17,715 nucleotides of DNA from JBAPRR01 sp049281195 (lineage in GTDB: Bacteria > Actinomycetota > Acidimicrobiia > Acidimicrobiales > CAVXTF01). The stretch spans positions 1-17,715 of the forward strand of contig JBAPRR010000135.1 in NCBI GenBank assembly GCA_049281195.1. The letters are read 5' to 3'. A program made the position numbers and the translations under genes. Of this stretch, positions 1 to 6,469 are shown piece after piece (position 1 is the first letter of the stretch; each line of letters opens with the position of its first letter). Under the pieces are notes generated by a model. It searched no databases. It saw only the letters and a list, made by a program, of their open reading frames with translations, and was not told where the DNA came from.

Positions 1-1524
1 AGCAAGGTCGGTGCGGATCCGGAGATGACGATCGAAACCAGTGGCGCCACCGTCAGCGCTTACCGCAACACCCGCGAGTTCGTTGATCTGTGTCGAGGTC
101 CGCACGTCCCTTCCACCGGCTATCTCGGTCACTTCAAGCTTCAACGCGTCGCCGGCGCCTACTGGCGGGGCGACGAGCACCGCGAGCAGTTGCAGCGGAT
201 CTACGGCACCGCCTGGGAGTCCGACAAGGCCCTAAAAGAGCATCTTTTGCGCCTGGAGGAAGCGGAGCGGCGGGATCACCGCAAGCTCGGCTTGGAGCTC
301 GACCTGTTCTCGTTTCCGCCCGAGATCGGTTCCGGCCTGGCCGTGTTCCACCCGAAGGGTGGTGTGATCCGTCGCGAGATGGAGCACTACTCGAGACGCC
401 GTCACGAAGAAGCGGACTACCAGTTCGTGAACACCCCCCACGTCTCGAAGGCAGACCTGTTCGAGATCTCGGGCCACCTCGACTGGTACGCGGACAGCAT
501 GTACCCGCCCATGGAGCTCGACGGCGGGCACCGGTACTACGTGAAGCCGATGAACTGCCCGTTCCACATCCTCATCTATCGCAGCAGGCAGCGTTCTTAC
601 CGCGAGCTGCCGATGAGGCTCTTCGAATTCGGGACCGTCTACCGCTACGAAAAGTCCGGCGTCGTGCACGGACTGACCCGGGTCAGGGGAATGACTCAAG
701 ACGACGCGCACATCTTCTGCACCAGAGAGCAGATGGCCACCGAGCTCGAGTCGTTGCTCACCTTCGTTCTCGAACTGCTCAGGGACTACGGACTCGACGA
801 CTTCTACCTGGAGCTGTCGACCAAGCCGGAGTCAAAGGCCGTCGGCGCAGACGAAGACTGGGACGAAGCCATAGAGGCTCTACGCCTGGCCGCCACCGCC
901 ATGGGCCTCGAGCTGACCATGGATGAGGGGGGAGGAGCCTTCTACGGACCGAAGATCTCGGTGCAGGCTCGTGATGCCATCGGGCGTCACTGGCAGGTGT
1001 CGACCATCCAGCTCGACTTTCAGCTCCCACAGCGGTTCGGCCTCGAGTATGTGGGTTCTGACAACACCAGGCACCGCCCGGTGATGATCCACCGCGCTTT
1101 GTTCGGATCTGTCGAGCGGTTCTTCGCCATCCTGCTCGAGCACTATGCCGGGGCCATGCCCACCTGGCTATCTCCTGTGCAGGTGGCAGTGCTGCCCGTG
1201 GCCGAGGCACACGACGCCTATGCCAGAAACGTTCTCGCAAGTTGTCGCGATGCCGGGCTGCGCGTGGAGCTGGACGAGGCTGTCGAGAATCTTGGCGCAC
1301 GCATCAGGAACCAAAGACTCCAAAAGGTGCCTTACATCCTCGTCGTAGGAGACGAGGACATCGAAGCTGAGACCGTAGGGGTCAACCGCAGGGGAACGAA
1401 AACTCCCGAGCGCGGAGTGGACGTGGTGAGCTTCATCGAGGAGATCTCGAGAGAGATCGCAGAGCGTGGATCACCCGAGAAGAGCGGCTCGGTACAACCA
1501 AGCACAAGCCGGGGGTCTCGTTGA
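1..1524 (+). CDS. thrS: Threonyl-tRNA synthetase, 5'-truncated by the window edge
   Basis: Class II synthetase that charges tRNA-Thr with threonine in the cytoplasm. The reading frame is open from base 1, so the N-terminal TGS domain and most of the editing domain lie outside the window; the ATG at 25 is internal, not a start. Visible in order: the end of the SAD/editing region with DLCRGPHVPSTG, then the catalytic core with MNCPFH (zinc-binding Cys at 556), motif 2 with VRGMTQDDAHIF (zinc His at 709) and motif 3 with MIHRALFGSVERF (zinc His at 1090), then a C-terminal anticodon-binding domain ending in NLGARIRNQRLQKVPYILVVGD. A polar tail of about 25 residues follows that domain. The TGA overlaps the TTG start of the HIT gene by four bases, so the two are probably cotranslated. 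Identity is certain from the motifs. Confidence 0.97.
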   Translation, partial: SKVGADPEMTIETSGATVSAYRNTREFVDLCRGPHVPSTGYLGHFKLQRVAGAYWRGDEHREQLQRIYGTAWESDKALKEHLLRLEEAERRDHRKLGLELDLFSFPPEIGSGLAVFHPKGGVIRREMEHYSRRRHEEADYQFVNTPHVSKADLFEISGHLDWYADSMYPPMELDGGHRYYVKPMNCPFHILIYRSRQRSYRELPMRLFEFGTVYRYEKSGVVHGLTRVRGMTQDDAHIFCTREQMATELESLLTFVLELLRDYGLDDFYLELSTKPESKAVGADEDWDEAIEALRLAATAMGLELTMDEGGGAFYGPKISVQARDAIGRHWQVSTIQLDFQLPQRFGLEYVGSDNTRHRPVMIHRALFGSVERFFAILLEHYAGAMPTWLSPVQVAVLPVAEAHDAYARNVLASCRDAGLRVELDEAVENLGARIRNQRLQKVPYILVVGDEDIEAETVGVNRRGTKTPERGVDVVSFIEEISREIAERGSPEKSGSVQPSTSRGSR

Positions 1525-2051
1525 CCCTCGATCAACTGTGGGCCGGATGGCGTCAGGCGTACGTAGTCCAGGCCTCTGACGCGCACAGAAGCGGCAAGGG
1601 ACATACGGACACCGACGACTGCGTCTTCTGCCGCATCATCGCCACGGGCGCCCCCTCAGAGGACAACGGCATCGTCTACCGCGGAGACCTCGCGTGCGCC
1701 ATGCTGAACGCCTATCCCTACGCCACTGGCCATCTGCTCGTGATGCCGATCCGACACGTGGGGGACTTGCCGGAGCTCACACCGCAAGAAAGCGGCGCCG
1801 TATGGGAGACGGCGCGCACGGCGGTCCAGGTGTTGACGGACGCCTACGTCCCTGACGGTGCCAACCTTGGCGCCAATCTCGGAAGGGCCGCCGGCGCCGG
1901 AATACCGAGCCACCTGCATCTGCACGTGCTACCCCGTTGGTCGGGGGACACCAACTTCATGACGAGCATCGCCGGAGTGCGTGTGATGCCCGAGTCCCTG
2001 ACGGACACCTGGGTGAAGGTCCACGCAGCCTGGGAGAAGCGCGCGGTTTAG
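1521..2051 (+). CDS. HIT-family protein (diadenosine polyphosphate / nucleotide phosphorylase or hydrolase)
   Basis: A 176-residue histidine-triad protein. The triad HLHLHVL lies at residues 131-137, followed by PRWSGDTNFM as in the actinobacterial Ap4A phosphorylase-like group (M. tuberculosis Rv2613c, also next to thrS). DCVFC at residues 33-37 supplies a Cys pair of the kind that can bind zinc in HIT proteins. Family members cleave Ap4A or nucleotidyl-phosphoramidates through the central His. Aminoacyl-tRNA synthetases make ApnA and aminoacyl-AMP, so a scavenging role beside thrS is plausible, but this is inference. The TTG start overlaps the thrS stop as TTGA and has only a weak G-rich element (GGGGGT, 1511-1516) before it. 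An internal start is possible, because the first 30 residues are poorly conserved. The stop is 8 bases from the stop of the convergent Smr gene. Confidence 0.9.
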   Translation: MTLDQLWAGWRQAYVVQASDAHRSGKGHTDTDDCVFCRIIATGAPSEDNGIVYRGDLACAMLNAYPYATGHLLVMPIRHVGDLPELTPQESGAVWETARTAVQVLTDAYVPDGANLGANLGRAAGAGIPSHLHLHVLPRWSGDTNFMTSIAGVRVMPESLTDTWVKVHAAWEKRAV

Positions 2052-2059
2052 GCCCATTC

Positions 2060-2314
2060 CTACTTCCAGCGGAAGTGCACGAAGATCCGGCCCCAGTTCT
2101 TCGAGTCCTTCTCCACACGGTGGTAGAGCGGCTTTATGTCCTTCTCGTCCAAAAAACGAAGGACGCGCTTCTTCAACTGGCCCGAGCCTTTGCCCGGAAT
2201 GATTTCCACCAGGCTGGCCTTTTTCTGAACGGCCTCGTCCATCACGTCGCGAAGCGCCTTGTCGATGTCGTGGCCCTTGTTGTAGATCTCGTGGAGGTCG
2301 AGCTTCAGCTTCAA
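2060..2314 (-). CDS. Small stand-alone Smr-domain protein
   Basis: An 84-residue protein that is essentially one Smr (small MutS-related) domain. It has LDLHEIY near the N terminus (residues 5-11), carrying the DxH motif used by Smr nucleases, and PGKGSGQLKKRV in the middle, matching the HGxGxG loop but with Pro in place of the usual His. The C terminus is GRIFVHFRWK. Short proteins of this type are widespread in actinobacteria. Smr domains include DNA/RNA nicking enzymes; E. coli SmrB cleaves mRNA at collided ribosomes, and the Smr domain of B. subtilis MutS2 takes part in ribosome rescue. Whether this small form cuts nucleic acid is not shown by sequence. The TTG start overlaps the EF-G2-like stop as TTGA and lacks a clear ribosome binding site, so translation probably depends on reinitiation. 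The stop is TAG. Confidence 0.88.
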   Translation of the reverse strand: MKLKLDLHEIYNKGHDIDKALRDVMDEAVQKKASLVEIIPGKGSGQLKKRVLRFLDEKDIKPLYHRVEKDSKNWGRIFVHFRWK

Positions 2315-4371
2315 TCGGTCTTAGCCGCTTTCACCAGGCGGTCGGCGACGTTGGCGGGAACCGTGTCGTAGTGATCGTGCATCGCGCTGAATCGGCCGCG
2401 CCCACCTGTCATAGAACGCAGATCGATTGCATAGCGCTGGATCTCCGCTGTCGGGACCAGAGCCGATATGCGTTGCTCGCCGCTTTCGAGAGAATCGGTA
2501 CCCTGCACCCGCCCGCGCCTCGAGTTGAGATCTCCGAGGATGTCACCCTGCATGCTTGGCTGAACCGTGATCTGGATGAGGCTGATGGGCTCGAGCAGAA
2601 CGGGAGCGGCCTTGGCCATCGCCTCTCGAAACGCGAGCGAACCGGCCATCTTGAAGCTCATCTCCGAGGAGTCGACGCTGTGGTACTTGCCGTCGTAACA
2701 GGCCACCTCCACATCTACGACCGGATAGCCGTACACCCCACCCATGCTCATCGCCTCGGCGATGCCCTTCTCGACCGCGGGCAGATATTGACGGGGGATC
2801 GCGCCACCGACCACTTGATCGACGAAACGGAATCCCTCCCCCCGTTCGAGCGGGGATATGCGCACGTTTGCTACGCCGTACTGTCCGTGACCGCCGGTCT
2901 GCTTCTTGTACTTGCCTTCTGCGTCGGCTTCCTTCGAAATCGTCTCGCGGTAGGCGATGCGCACATCTTCTGTGTCGACGTCGACGCCGAACTTTCGGTG
3001 CAGCCGTTCGCACGCCACGGCCAGGTGCGTTTCGCCGGTACCGGAGAGCAGGGTCTGGTGGGTCTCATCGTTTCGCACCACCGCCAGCGACGGATCTTCC
3101 TCGCGCAGCTTGTTCAGACCGGTCATCAGCTTGTCCTCATCGCCTTTGGAACGCGGCTTGATCGCAAGCGTCAGCACAGCCGGCTCAGGTTCAGGGCCCG
3201 GGACGATCACCGGTGTTCCCTTCGGAGCAAGCGTGTCTCCGGTCGTGGTATCGCCGAGCTTCGGAACCGACACGATGTCACCGGCCTGTGCCTCGGATAT
3301 GGCCTCGGACTCCTTACCTCGGAGAACCTGCAGCACGTGGAGTTTTTCGTCGCCATGACTGCGCGGATTGATGAGAACGGTGTCAGGACGGATCGTCCCT
3401 GAGATCACGCGCAGCAGAGAGATGTGCCCGACATACGGATCGGAGATCGTCTTGAAAACCCGCGCCAGAGGCTGCCCGTTCGGGTCGCAGGCCACCTCGC
3501 GGGTGGTGTCCCCGGCTTTCACGACCACAGGTTCACGCCCCGGAGGCGGCGCCAGCTCAGCCAAAAGTGTGGCCAGCCTGTCGATCCCCACCCCCGTCAC
3601 CGCAGAGCCGCACACGACCGGGAACACGACGCCGTTAGCCACACCGGCGGCGAGCGCGTTCTCGAGCTCTTCTGCAGAGGGGACGTCTCCGTCCAGGTAG
3701 CGCTCCATCAATTCATCGTCCCCGACGACGATTCCTTCGACCAGCTGCTCGCGCACCTGGTGCTCGAGGTCTGCCAAGTTGTCAGGGATCGGGCCTGTGG
3801 TCGCCTTGCCGCCGTCGTAGTTGATGGCCGTGTCGGTCAAAAGGTCGGCGATCCCGCTGAACGCGGACTCTTCGCCTATCGGCAACTCGAGGGGAGCGAT
3901 ACCTGTTCCGAACTTCTCCTGCACGTCGGCGAGGGTGCGGTCGAACGATGCTCTTTCACGGTCCAGTTTGTTGATGAACACCAGCCTCGAAAGCCCGAGC
4001 TCGCCGGCGAGCCGCCAGGCCGCGACAGTCTGGGCCTCTACGCCTTCGACGGCTGAGACCACGACGACCACCAGGTCGACGACGGAGCACGCCGCTCTCA
4101 CTTCGCCGAAGAAGTCGGCATATCCGGGGGTGTCGATCAAGTTGACCTTGACGTCCGCCACGTTGAACGGCGCCATGGACAGGGAGACGGATAGGTGTCG
4201 CTTCACCTCTTCTGGCTCGAAGTCCGAAACGGTGTTTCCGTCTTCCACCCGGCCCTGGCGCTGGATAGCACCGGTCTTTGCCAAAAGCGCCTCCGCCAGA
4301 GTGGTCTTTCCCGCTCCGTTGTGACCTACCAAGGCCACGTTGCGAAGTAGTGATGGCGGGTGACTCGGCAC
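2311..4371 (-). CDS. Elongation factor G-like GTPase (EF-G2 type)
   Basis: A 686-residue translational GTPase with full EF-G architecture. G1 is GHNGAGKTT (residues 16-24), G3 is DTPG (80-83) and G4 is NKLD (134-137). Domains II and III follow, then domain IV with the GGHGQYG loop that reaches the decoding centre in EF-G, then domain V. The switch I signature of true EF-G (RGITI) is absent; in its place is DFEPEEVKRHLSVSLS, characteristic of the EF-G-like/EF-G2 group (for example M. tuberculosis FusA2 and T. thermophilus EF-G-2). It is therefore probably a specialised paralogue, not the housekeeping factor, which normally sits with rpsL, rpsG and tuf. The GTG start is set by GGGAGG at 4378-4383, six bases upstream. 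A TAGGCT box precedes it. It forms a two-gene operon with the Smr gene. Its physiological role is unsettled. Confidence 0.93.
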   Translation of the reverse strand: MPSHPPSLLRNVALVGHNGAGKTTLAEALLAKTGAIQRQGRVEDGNTVSDFEPEEVKRHLSVSLSMAPFNVADVKVNLIDTPGYADFFGEVRAACSVVDLVVVVVSAVEGVEAQTVAAWRLAGELGLSRLVFINKLDRERASFDRTLADVQEKFGTGIAPLELPIGEESAFSGIADLLTDTAINYDGGKATTGPIPDNLADLEHQVREQLVEGIVVGDDELMERYLDGDVPSAEELENALAAGVANGVVFPVVCGSAVTGVGIDRLATLLAELAPPPGREPVVVKAGDTTREVACDPNGQPLARVFKTISDPYVGHISLLRVISGTIRPDTVLINPRSHGDEKLHVLQVLRGKESEAISEAQAGDIVSVPKLGDTTTGDTLAPKGTPVIVPGPEPEPAVLTLAIKPRSKGDEDKLMTGLNKLREEDPSLAVVRNDETHQTLLSGTGETHLAVACERLHRKFGVDVDTEDVRIAYRETISKEADAEGKYKKQTGGHGQYGVANVRISPLERGEGFRFVDQVVGGAIPRQYLPAVEKGIAEAMSMGGVYGYPVVDVEVACYDGKYHSVDSSEMSFKMAGSLAFREAMAKAAPVLLEPISLIQITVQPSMQGDILGDLNSRRGRVQGTDSLESGEQRISALVPTAEIQRYAIDLRSMTGGRGRFSAMHDHYDTVPANVADRLVKAAKTD

Positions 4372-4377
4372 TGTGCA

Positions 4378-4383
4378 CCTCCC
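4378..4383 (-). promoter_or_regulatory. Ribosome binding site of the EF-G2-like gene
   Basis: GGGAGG on the minus strand, six bases before the GTG at 4371. It selects this GTG over the other nearby GTG at 4378, which overlaps the site itself. Confidence 0.8.
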
Positions 4384-4411
4384 TGGGTCAGCGACCTCCC
4401 CAAGCCGCTAG

Positions 4412-4448
4412 TCGCCGGAGCCTACCGGCACATCCCCGTTGTCGTCAG
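4412..4448 (-). promoter_or_regulatory. Candidate promoter of the EF-G2-like/Smr operon
   Basis: On the minus strand a TAGGCT -10 box occupies 4424-4419, with CTGACG (4 of 6 matches to TTGACA) at 4448-4443, a spacer of 18. The predicted start near 4412 gives a leader of about 41 bases containing the GGGAGG site. The -10 box is framed exactly by GCCGG (4414-4418) and CCGGC (4425-4429), an inverted repeat that could be an operator or a chance GC-rich pairing. Prediction only. Confidence 0.45.
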
Positions 4449-4469
4449 GGGGTCTCCGGCAGATTTATC

Positions 4470-4483
4470 GTCCTGGCCAGGAC
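4470..4483. repeat. 14 bp perfect palindrome in the divergent promoter region
   Basis: GTCCTGGCCAGGAC reads identically on both strands. It lies in the 223 bp between the EF-G2-like gene and the PIP synthase gene, upstream of both candidate promoters. With no loop, it looks more like a site for a dimeric DNA-binding protein than an RNA hairpin. I do not recognise the regulator. Confidence 0.5.
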
Positions 4484-4519
4484 ACATTGGTCCGGGCTGA
4501 GAACGAGGAATCGGAGACC

Positions 4520-4540
4520 ACCGGTATACCGAGAACCGGT
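4520..4540. repeat. ACCGGT repeats and CGGTATACCG palindrome
   Basis: A perfect 10 bp palindrome CGGTATACCG spans 4522-4531. The self-complementary hexamer ACCGGT occurs at 4520-4525 and again at 4535-4540, about 15 bases apart centre to centre. The cluster sits just upstream of the TAGGCT box at 4559-4564, where an activator or repressor site of the PIP synthase operon could lie. Function is inferred from position only. Confidence 0.4.
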
Positions 4541-4558
4541 CCGGCAAAGGCCCGATGG

Positions 4559-4594
4559 TAGGCTGACCTGGGAAAGAGGGCAGAAGGAGCCTTA
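4559..4594 (+). promoter_or_regulatory. Candidate -10 box and ribosome binding site of the PIP synthase operon
   Basis: TAGGCT at 4559-4564 is the same hexamer as on the opposite strand for the EF-G2-like gene. I see no good -35 element. A start near 4571 would give a 24-base leader containing AGAAGGAG at 4582-4589, five bases before the ATG at 4595. The ribosome binding site is strong and fixes this start; the promoter call is tentative. Confidence 0.5.
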
Positions 4595-5503
4595 ATGTTC
4601 GATGGCCGCTGGCGGCATGCCGTGGACCGCGGCACGCAGCCCGTCGGCAGGGCGCTTGTCCGGGCCCACGTAACAGCCGACGTGATGACCGGGATCGGCC
4701 TTGCCATGTCGGTGGTTCTGGCTGTCGTGGTCGGGTTGGGCCACCTGCAGATCGGCATCGGACTTCTTTTCGCAGTCGGACTCCCCGACCTGTTCGACGG
4801 GCCTATAGCCAAGGCCTCTGGATCCGCCTCCAAAAGGGGGGCGTTCTTCGATTCCGTCGCTGACCGCGTTTCGGACGCGTTCATGTTGGGCGGAGTGGCC
4901 TGGTACCTCGAGGCCCATCATCACGGCCAGGCCGTGCTTCTCCCCTTCGCCATACTCGGCGTAACGGCCCTCATCTCGTACCAGCGTGCCAAGGCCGAGC
5001 TTCTGGGGATCACTGCCCGCGGTGGACTGATGGAGCGGGCCGAACGTTTCATACTCCTCGGTTTCTGCTTCATCGCCGGGTCGATATCGGTGTCGGCTTT
5101 CGTTCCTTCGCTCGCGGTATTCCTCGGCCTGGTGTTAGTGACTGCGATCGGCCGCTTCGTCAGGGTTATGAAGATTGCAGAGGGCCCGGTGGTCAACCTG
5201 GCCGCAGAGAGGGAACGCCTTCGTGGCCTGGCGGCCAAAAGCTCCGACCCCGAAGAGACACACTCCGGTCATCTGGCGGAATCTTCGCGGCGCGCTCTTG
5301 CCAGATGGCGTGAAGGCCGAATCGATTCGCGCTGGCGGGCATGGCGCGAGTCGCGCGCACAACGCGAGAACGCAGTACCGAAGGCGGGTTGGACCCGACG
5401 CTCGAATGACCCACAGACGAAGCGTTGGTCGCCGAGGCGCGACGAAGACGCTTCGCCCAAGAACAGTTCACCTCAACCCCGTAGGACCACCCGCCCGCGG
5501 TGA
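4595..5503 (+). CDS. pgsA: CDP-alcohol phosphatidyltransferase, probable phosphatidylinositol phosphate synthase
   Basis: A 302-residue membrane enzyme expected to join CDP-diacylglycerol and inositol-1-phosphate into phosphatidylinositol phosphate, the first step toward PI and the mannosides. The family motif DxxDGxxA-K-x8-GxxxDxxxD spans residues 65-90 (Asp65, Asp68, Asp86, Asp90). The usual Arg after the Ala is Lys73. SYQRAKAE (128-135) followed by GGLMERAER (143-151) resembles the signature of actinobacterial PIP synthases. Several hydrophobic segments follow up to about residue 190. The last 90 or so residues are an unusual Arg/Trp/Ser-rich cytoplasmic tail; family members usually end near 210-220. 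The strong ribosome binding site supports this start. The stop overlaps the acyltransferase start as GTGA. Context with an acyltransferase and PimA favours PIP synthase over phosphatidylglycerophosphate synthase. Confidence 0.88.
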   Translation: MFDGRWRHAVDRGTQPVGRALVRAHVTADVMTGIGLAMSVVLAVVVGLGHLQIGIGLLFAVGLPDLFDGPIAKASGSASKRGAFFDSVADRVSDAFMLGGVAWYLEAHHHGQAVLLPFAILGVTALISYQRAKAELLGITARGGLMERAERFILLGFCFIAGSISVSAFVPSLAVFLGLVLVTAIGRFVRVMKIAEGPVVNLAAERERLRGLAAKSSDPEETHSGHLAESSRRALARWREGRIDSRWRAWRESRAQRENAVPKAGWTRRSNDPQTKRWSPRRDEDASPKNSSPQPRRTTRPR

Positions 5504-6462
5504 TCGCGGAGCAAGCCGAACCCGATCGTCGGCCGGGCAAGGCCACGTATCTCGCTTACCGCTGGTTGGCCGCAGGCATGCAGGCGTTGCCCGAACCAGC
5601 CGCAAACGCCGCTGCACGGATCGTTGCACTTCTTTTGACCACTTCACGCGCAGATTCCCGCCAGATGTACGGACGGCATCTCAGAAGGGTGCTCGGCTCC
5701 GACCTCTCCGAGTCGGAGGTACGCACTTGGACCAGGCGCGCGTTCCTGGAGTACTCGCGCTATTGGATGGAAGGGGCGAGGCTTCCTGCGGTCCCACCCG
5801 AACAGATCCTGGCCCGGTTCATGCGGCCGCAGGGCATGGAACATCTCGTGAGAGGGATGGAAGCAAAAAAAGGGGTGGTCATGGCGCTCCCGCACGTGGG
5901 CACCTGGGAGTGGGGCGGAGCGTGGCTCGCTCTGCAGGGCTACCCGATGACTAGCGTCGCGGAACCTGTCGAACCGCCCGAGCTCTACGAGTGGTTCGTC
6001 GATCAACGCGAACAGATGGGTCTTCGCATCATCAAGATGGGACCCGGCACCGGCGCGGCGTTGTTGAAAACGCTTCGTGAAGGGAACCTGGTGGGCCTGT
6101 TGTGCGACCGCGACATATTGGGCAACGGCGTCGAGGTCGAGTTCTTCGGGGAAAAAACGACTTTCCCCTCCGGCCCGGCGACGCTCGCATTGCGAAGTGG
6201 TGCTGCGCTTTTGCCGACCGTCGTGTACAGCGGCCCGGGCTCTGACCACAGTACGTTGATCCGACCTCCACTCGATACCACGCGCACGACGACGTTTCGC
6301 AAGGACGTCGTGAGGGTCACTCAGGATCTGGCGTACGAGCTCGAAGGTTTCGTACGTCGCGCACCCGACCAGTGGCACCTCTTCCAACCGAACTGGCCGA
6401 GTGACGAACCACAGTCGATCGAACGGGCTCAGCACAACGGTCGTCGACAAGGCGCAGCCTGA
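5500..6462 (+). CDS. LpxL/PatA-like acyltransferase, probable phosphatidylinositol mannoside acyltransferase
   Basis: A 320-residue protein of the lauroyl/myristoyl acyltransferase (LPLAT) family. The catalytic box is ALPHVGTWEW, with His132 and Glu137, so it is HxxxxE where many members have HxxxxD. GLLCDRD (199-205) and PSGPATLALRSGAALLP (223-239) match further conserved blocks of the family. In mycobacteria the gene in this position (Rv2611c, PatA) acylates the mannose of PIM1/PIM2 on the cytoplasmic face of the membrane. Lying between PIP synthase and PimA, this protein most likely does the same. There is no signal peptide and no strong transmembrane helix; a hydrophobic stretch at residues 30-47 could associate with the membrane. 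The GTG start overlaps the pgsA stop as GTGA, and the only upstream purine run (AGGA, 5483-5486) is distant. Confidence 0.88.
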   Translation: MIAEQAEPDRRPGKATYLAYRWLAAGMQALPEPAANAAARIVALLLTTSRADSRQMYGRHLRRVLGSDLSESEVRTWTRRAFLEYSRYWMEGARLPAVPPEQILARFMRPQGMEHLVRGMEAKKGVVMALPHVGTWEWGGAWLALQGYPMTSVAEPVEPPELYEWFVDQREQMGLRIIKMGPGTGAALLKTLREGNLVGLLCDRDILGNGVEVEFFGEKTTFPSGPATLALRSGAALLPTVVYSGPGSDHSTLIRPPLDTTRTTTFRKDVVRVTQDLAYELEGFVRRAPDQWHLFQPNWPSDEPQSIERAQHNGRRQGAA

Positions 6463-6469
6463 GGATCGT

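Noticed and set aside
2371..3402. A 343-codon plus-strand open frame opposite the EF-G2-like gene
   Set aside because: It lies wholly antisense to conserved EF-G domains, encodes no recognisable motif, and is the usual GC-rich codon-position shadow.
5175..5954. A 259-codon open frame across the pgsA/acyltransferase junction
   Set aside because: Its Arg/Gly/His-rich translation is typical of a wrong-frame reading, and both overlapping frames encode conserved proteins.
6401..6469. GTG at 6401 as the pimA start
   Set aside because: It would overlap the acyltransferase by 62 bases and add residues absent from PimA proteins; the TTG at 6470 has a ribosome binding site and matches the family N terminus.
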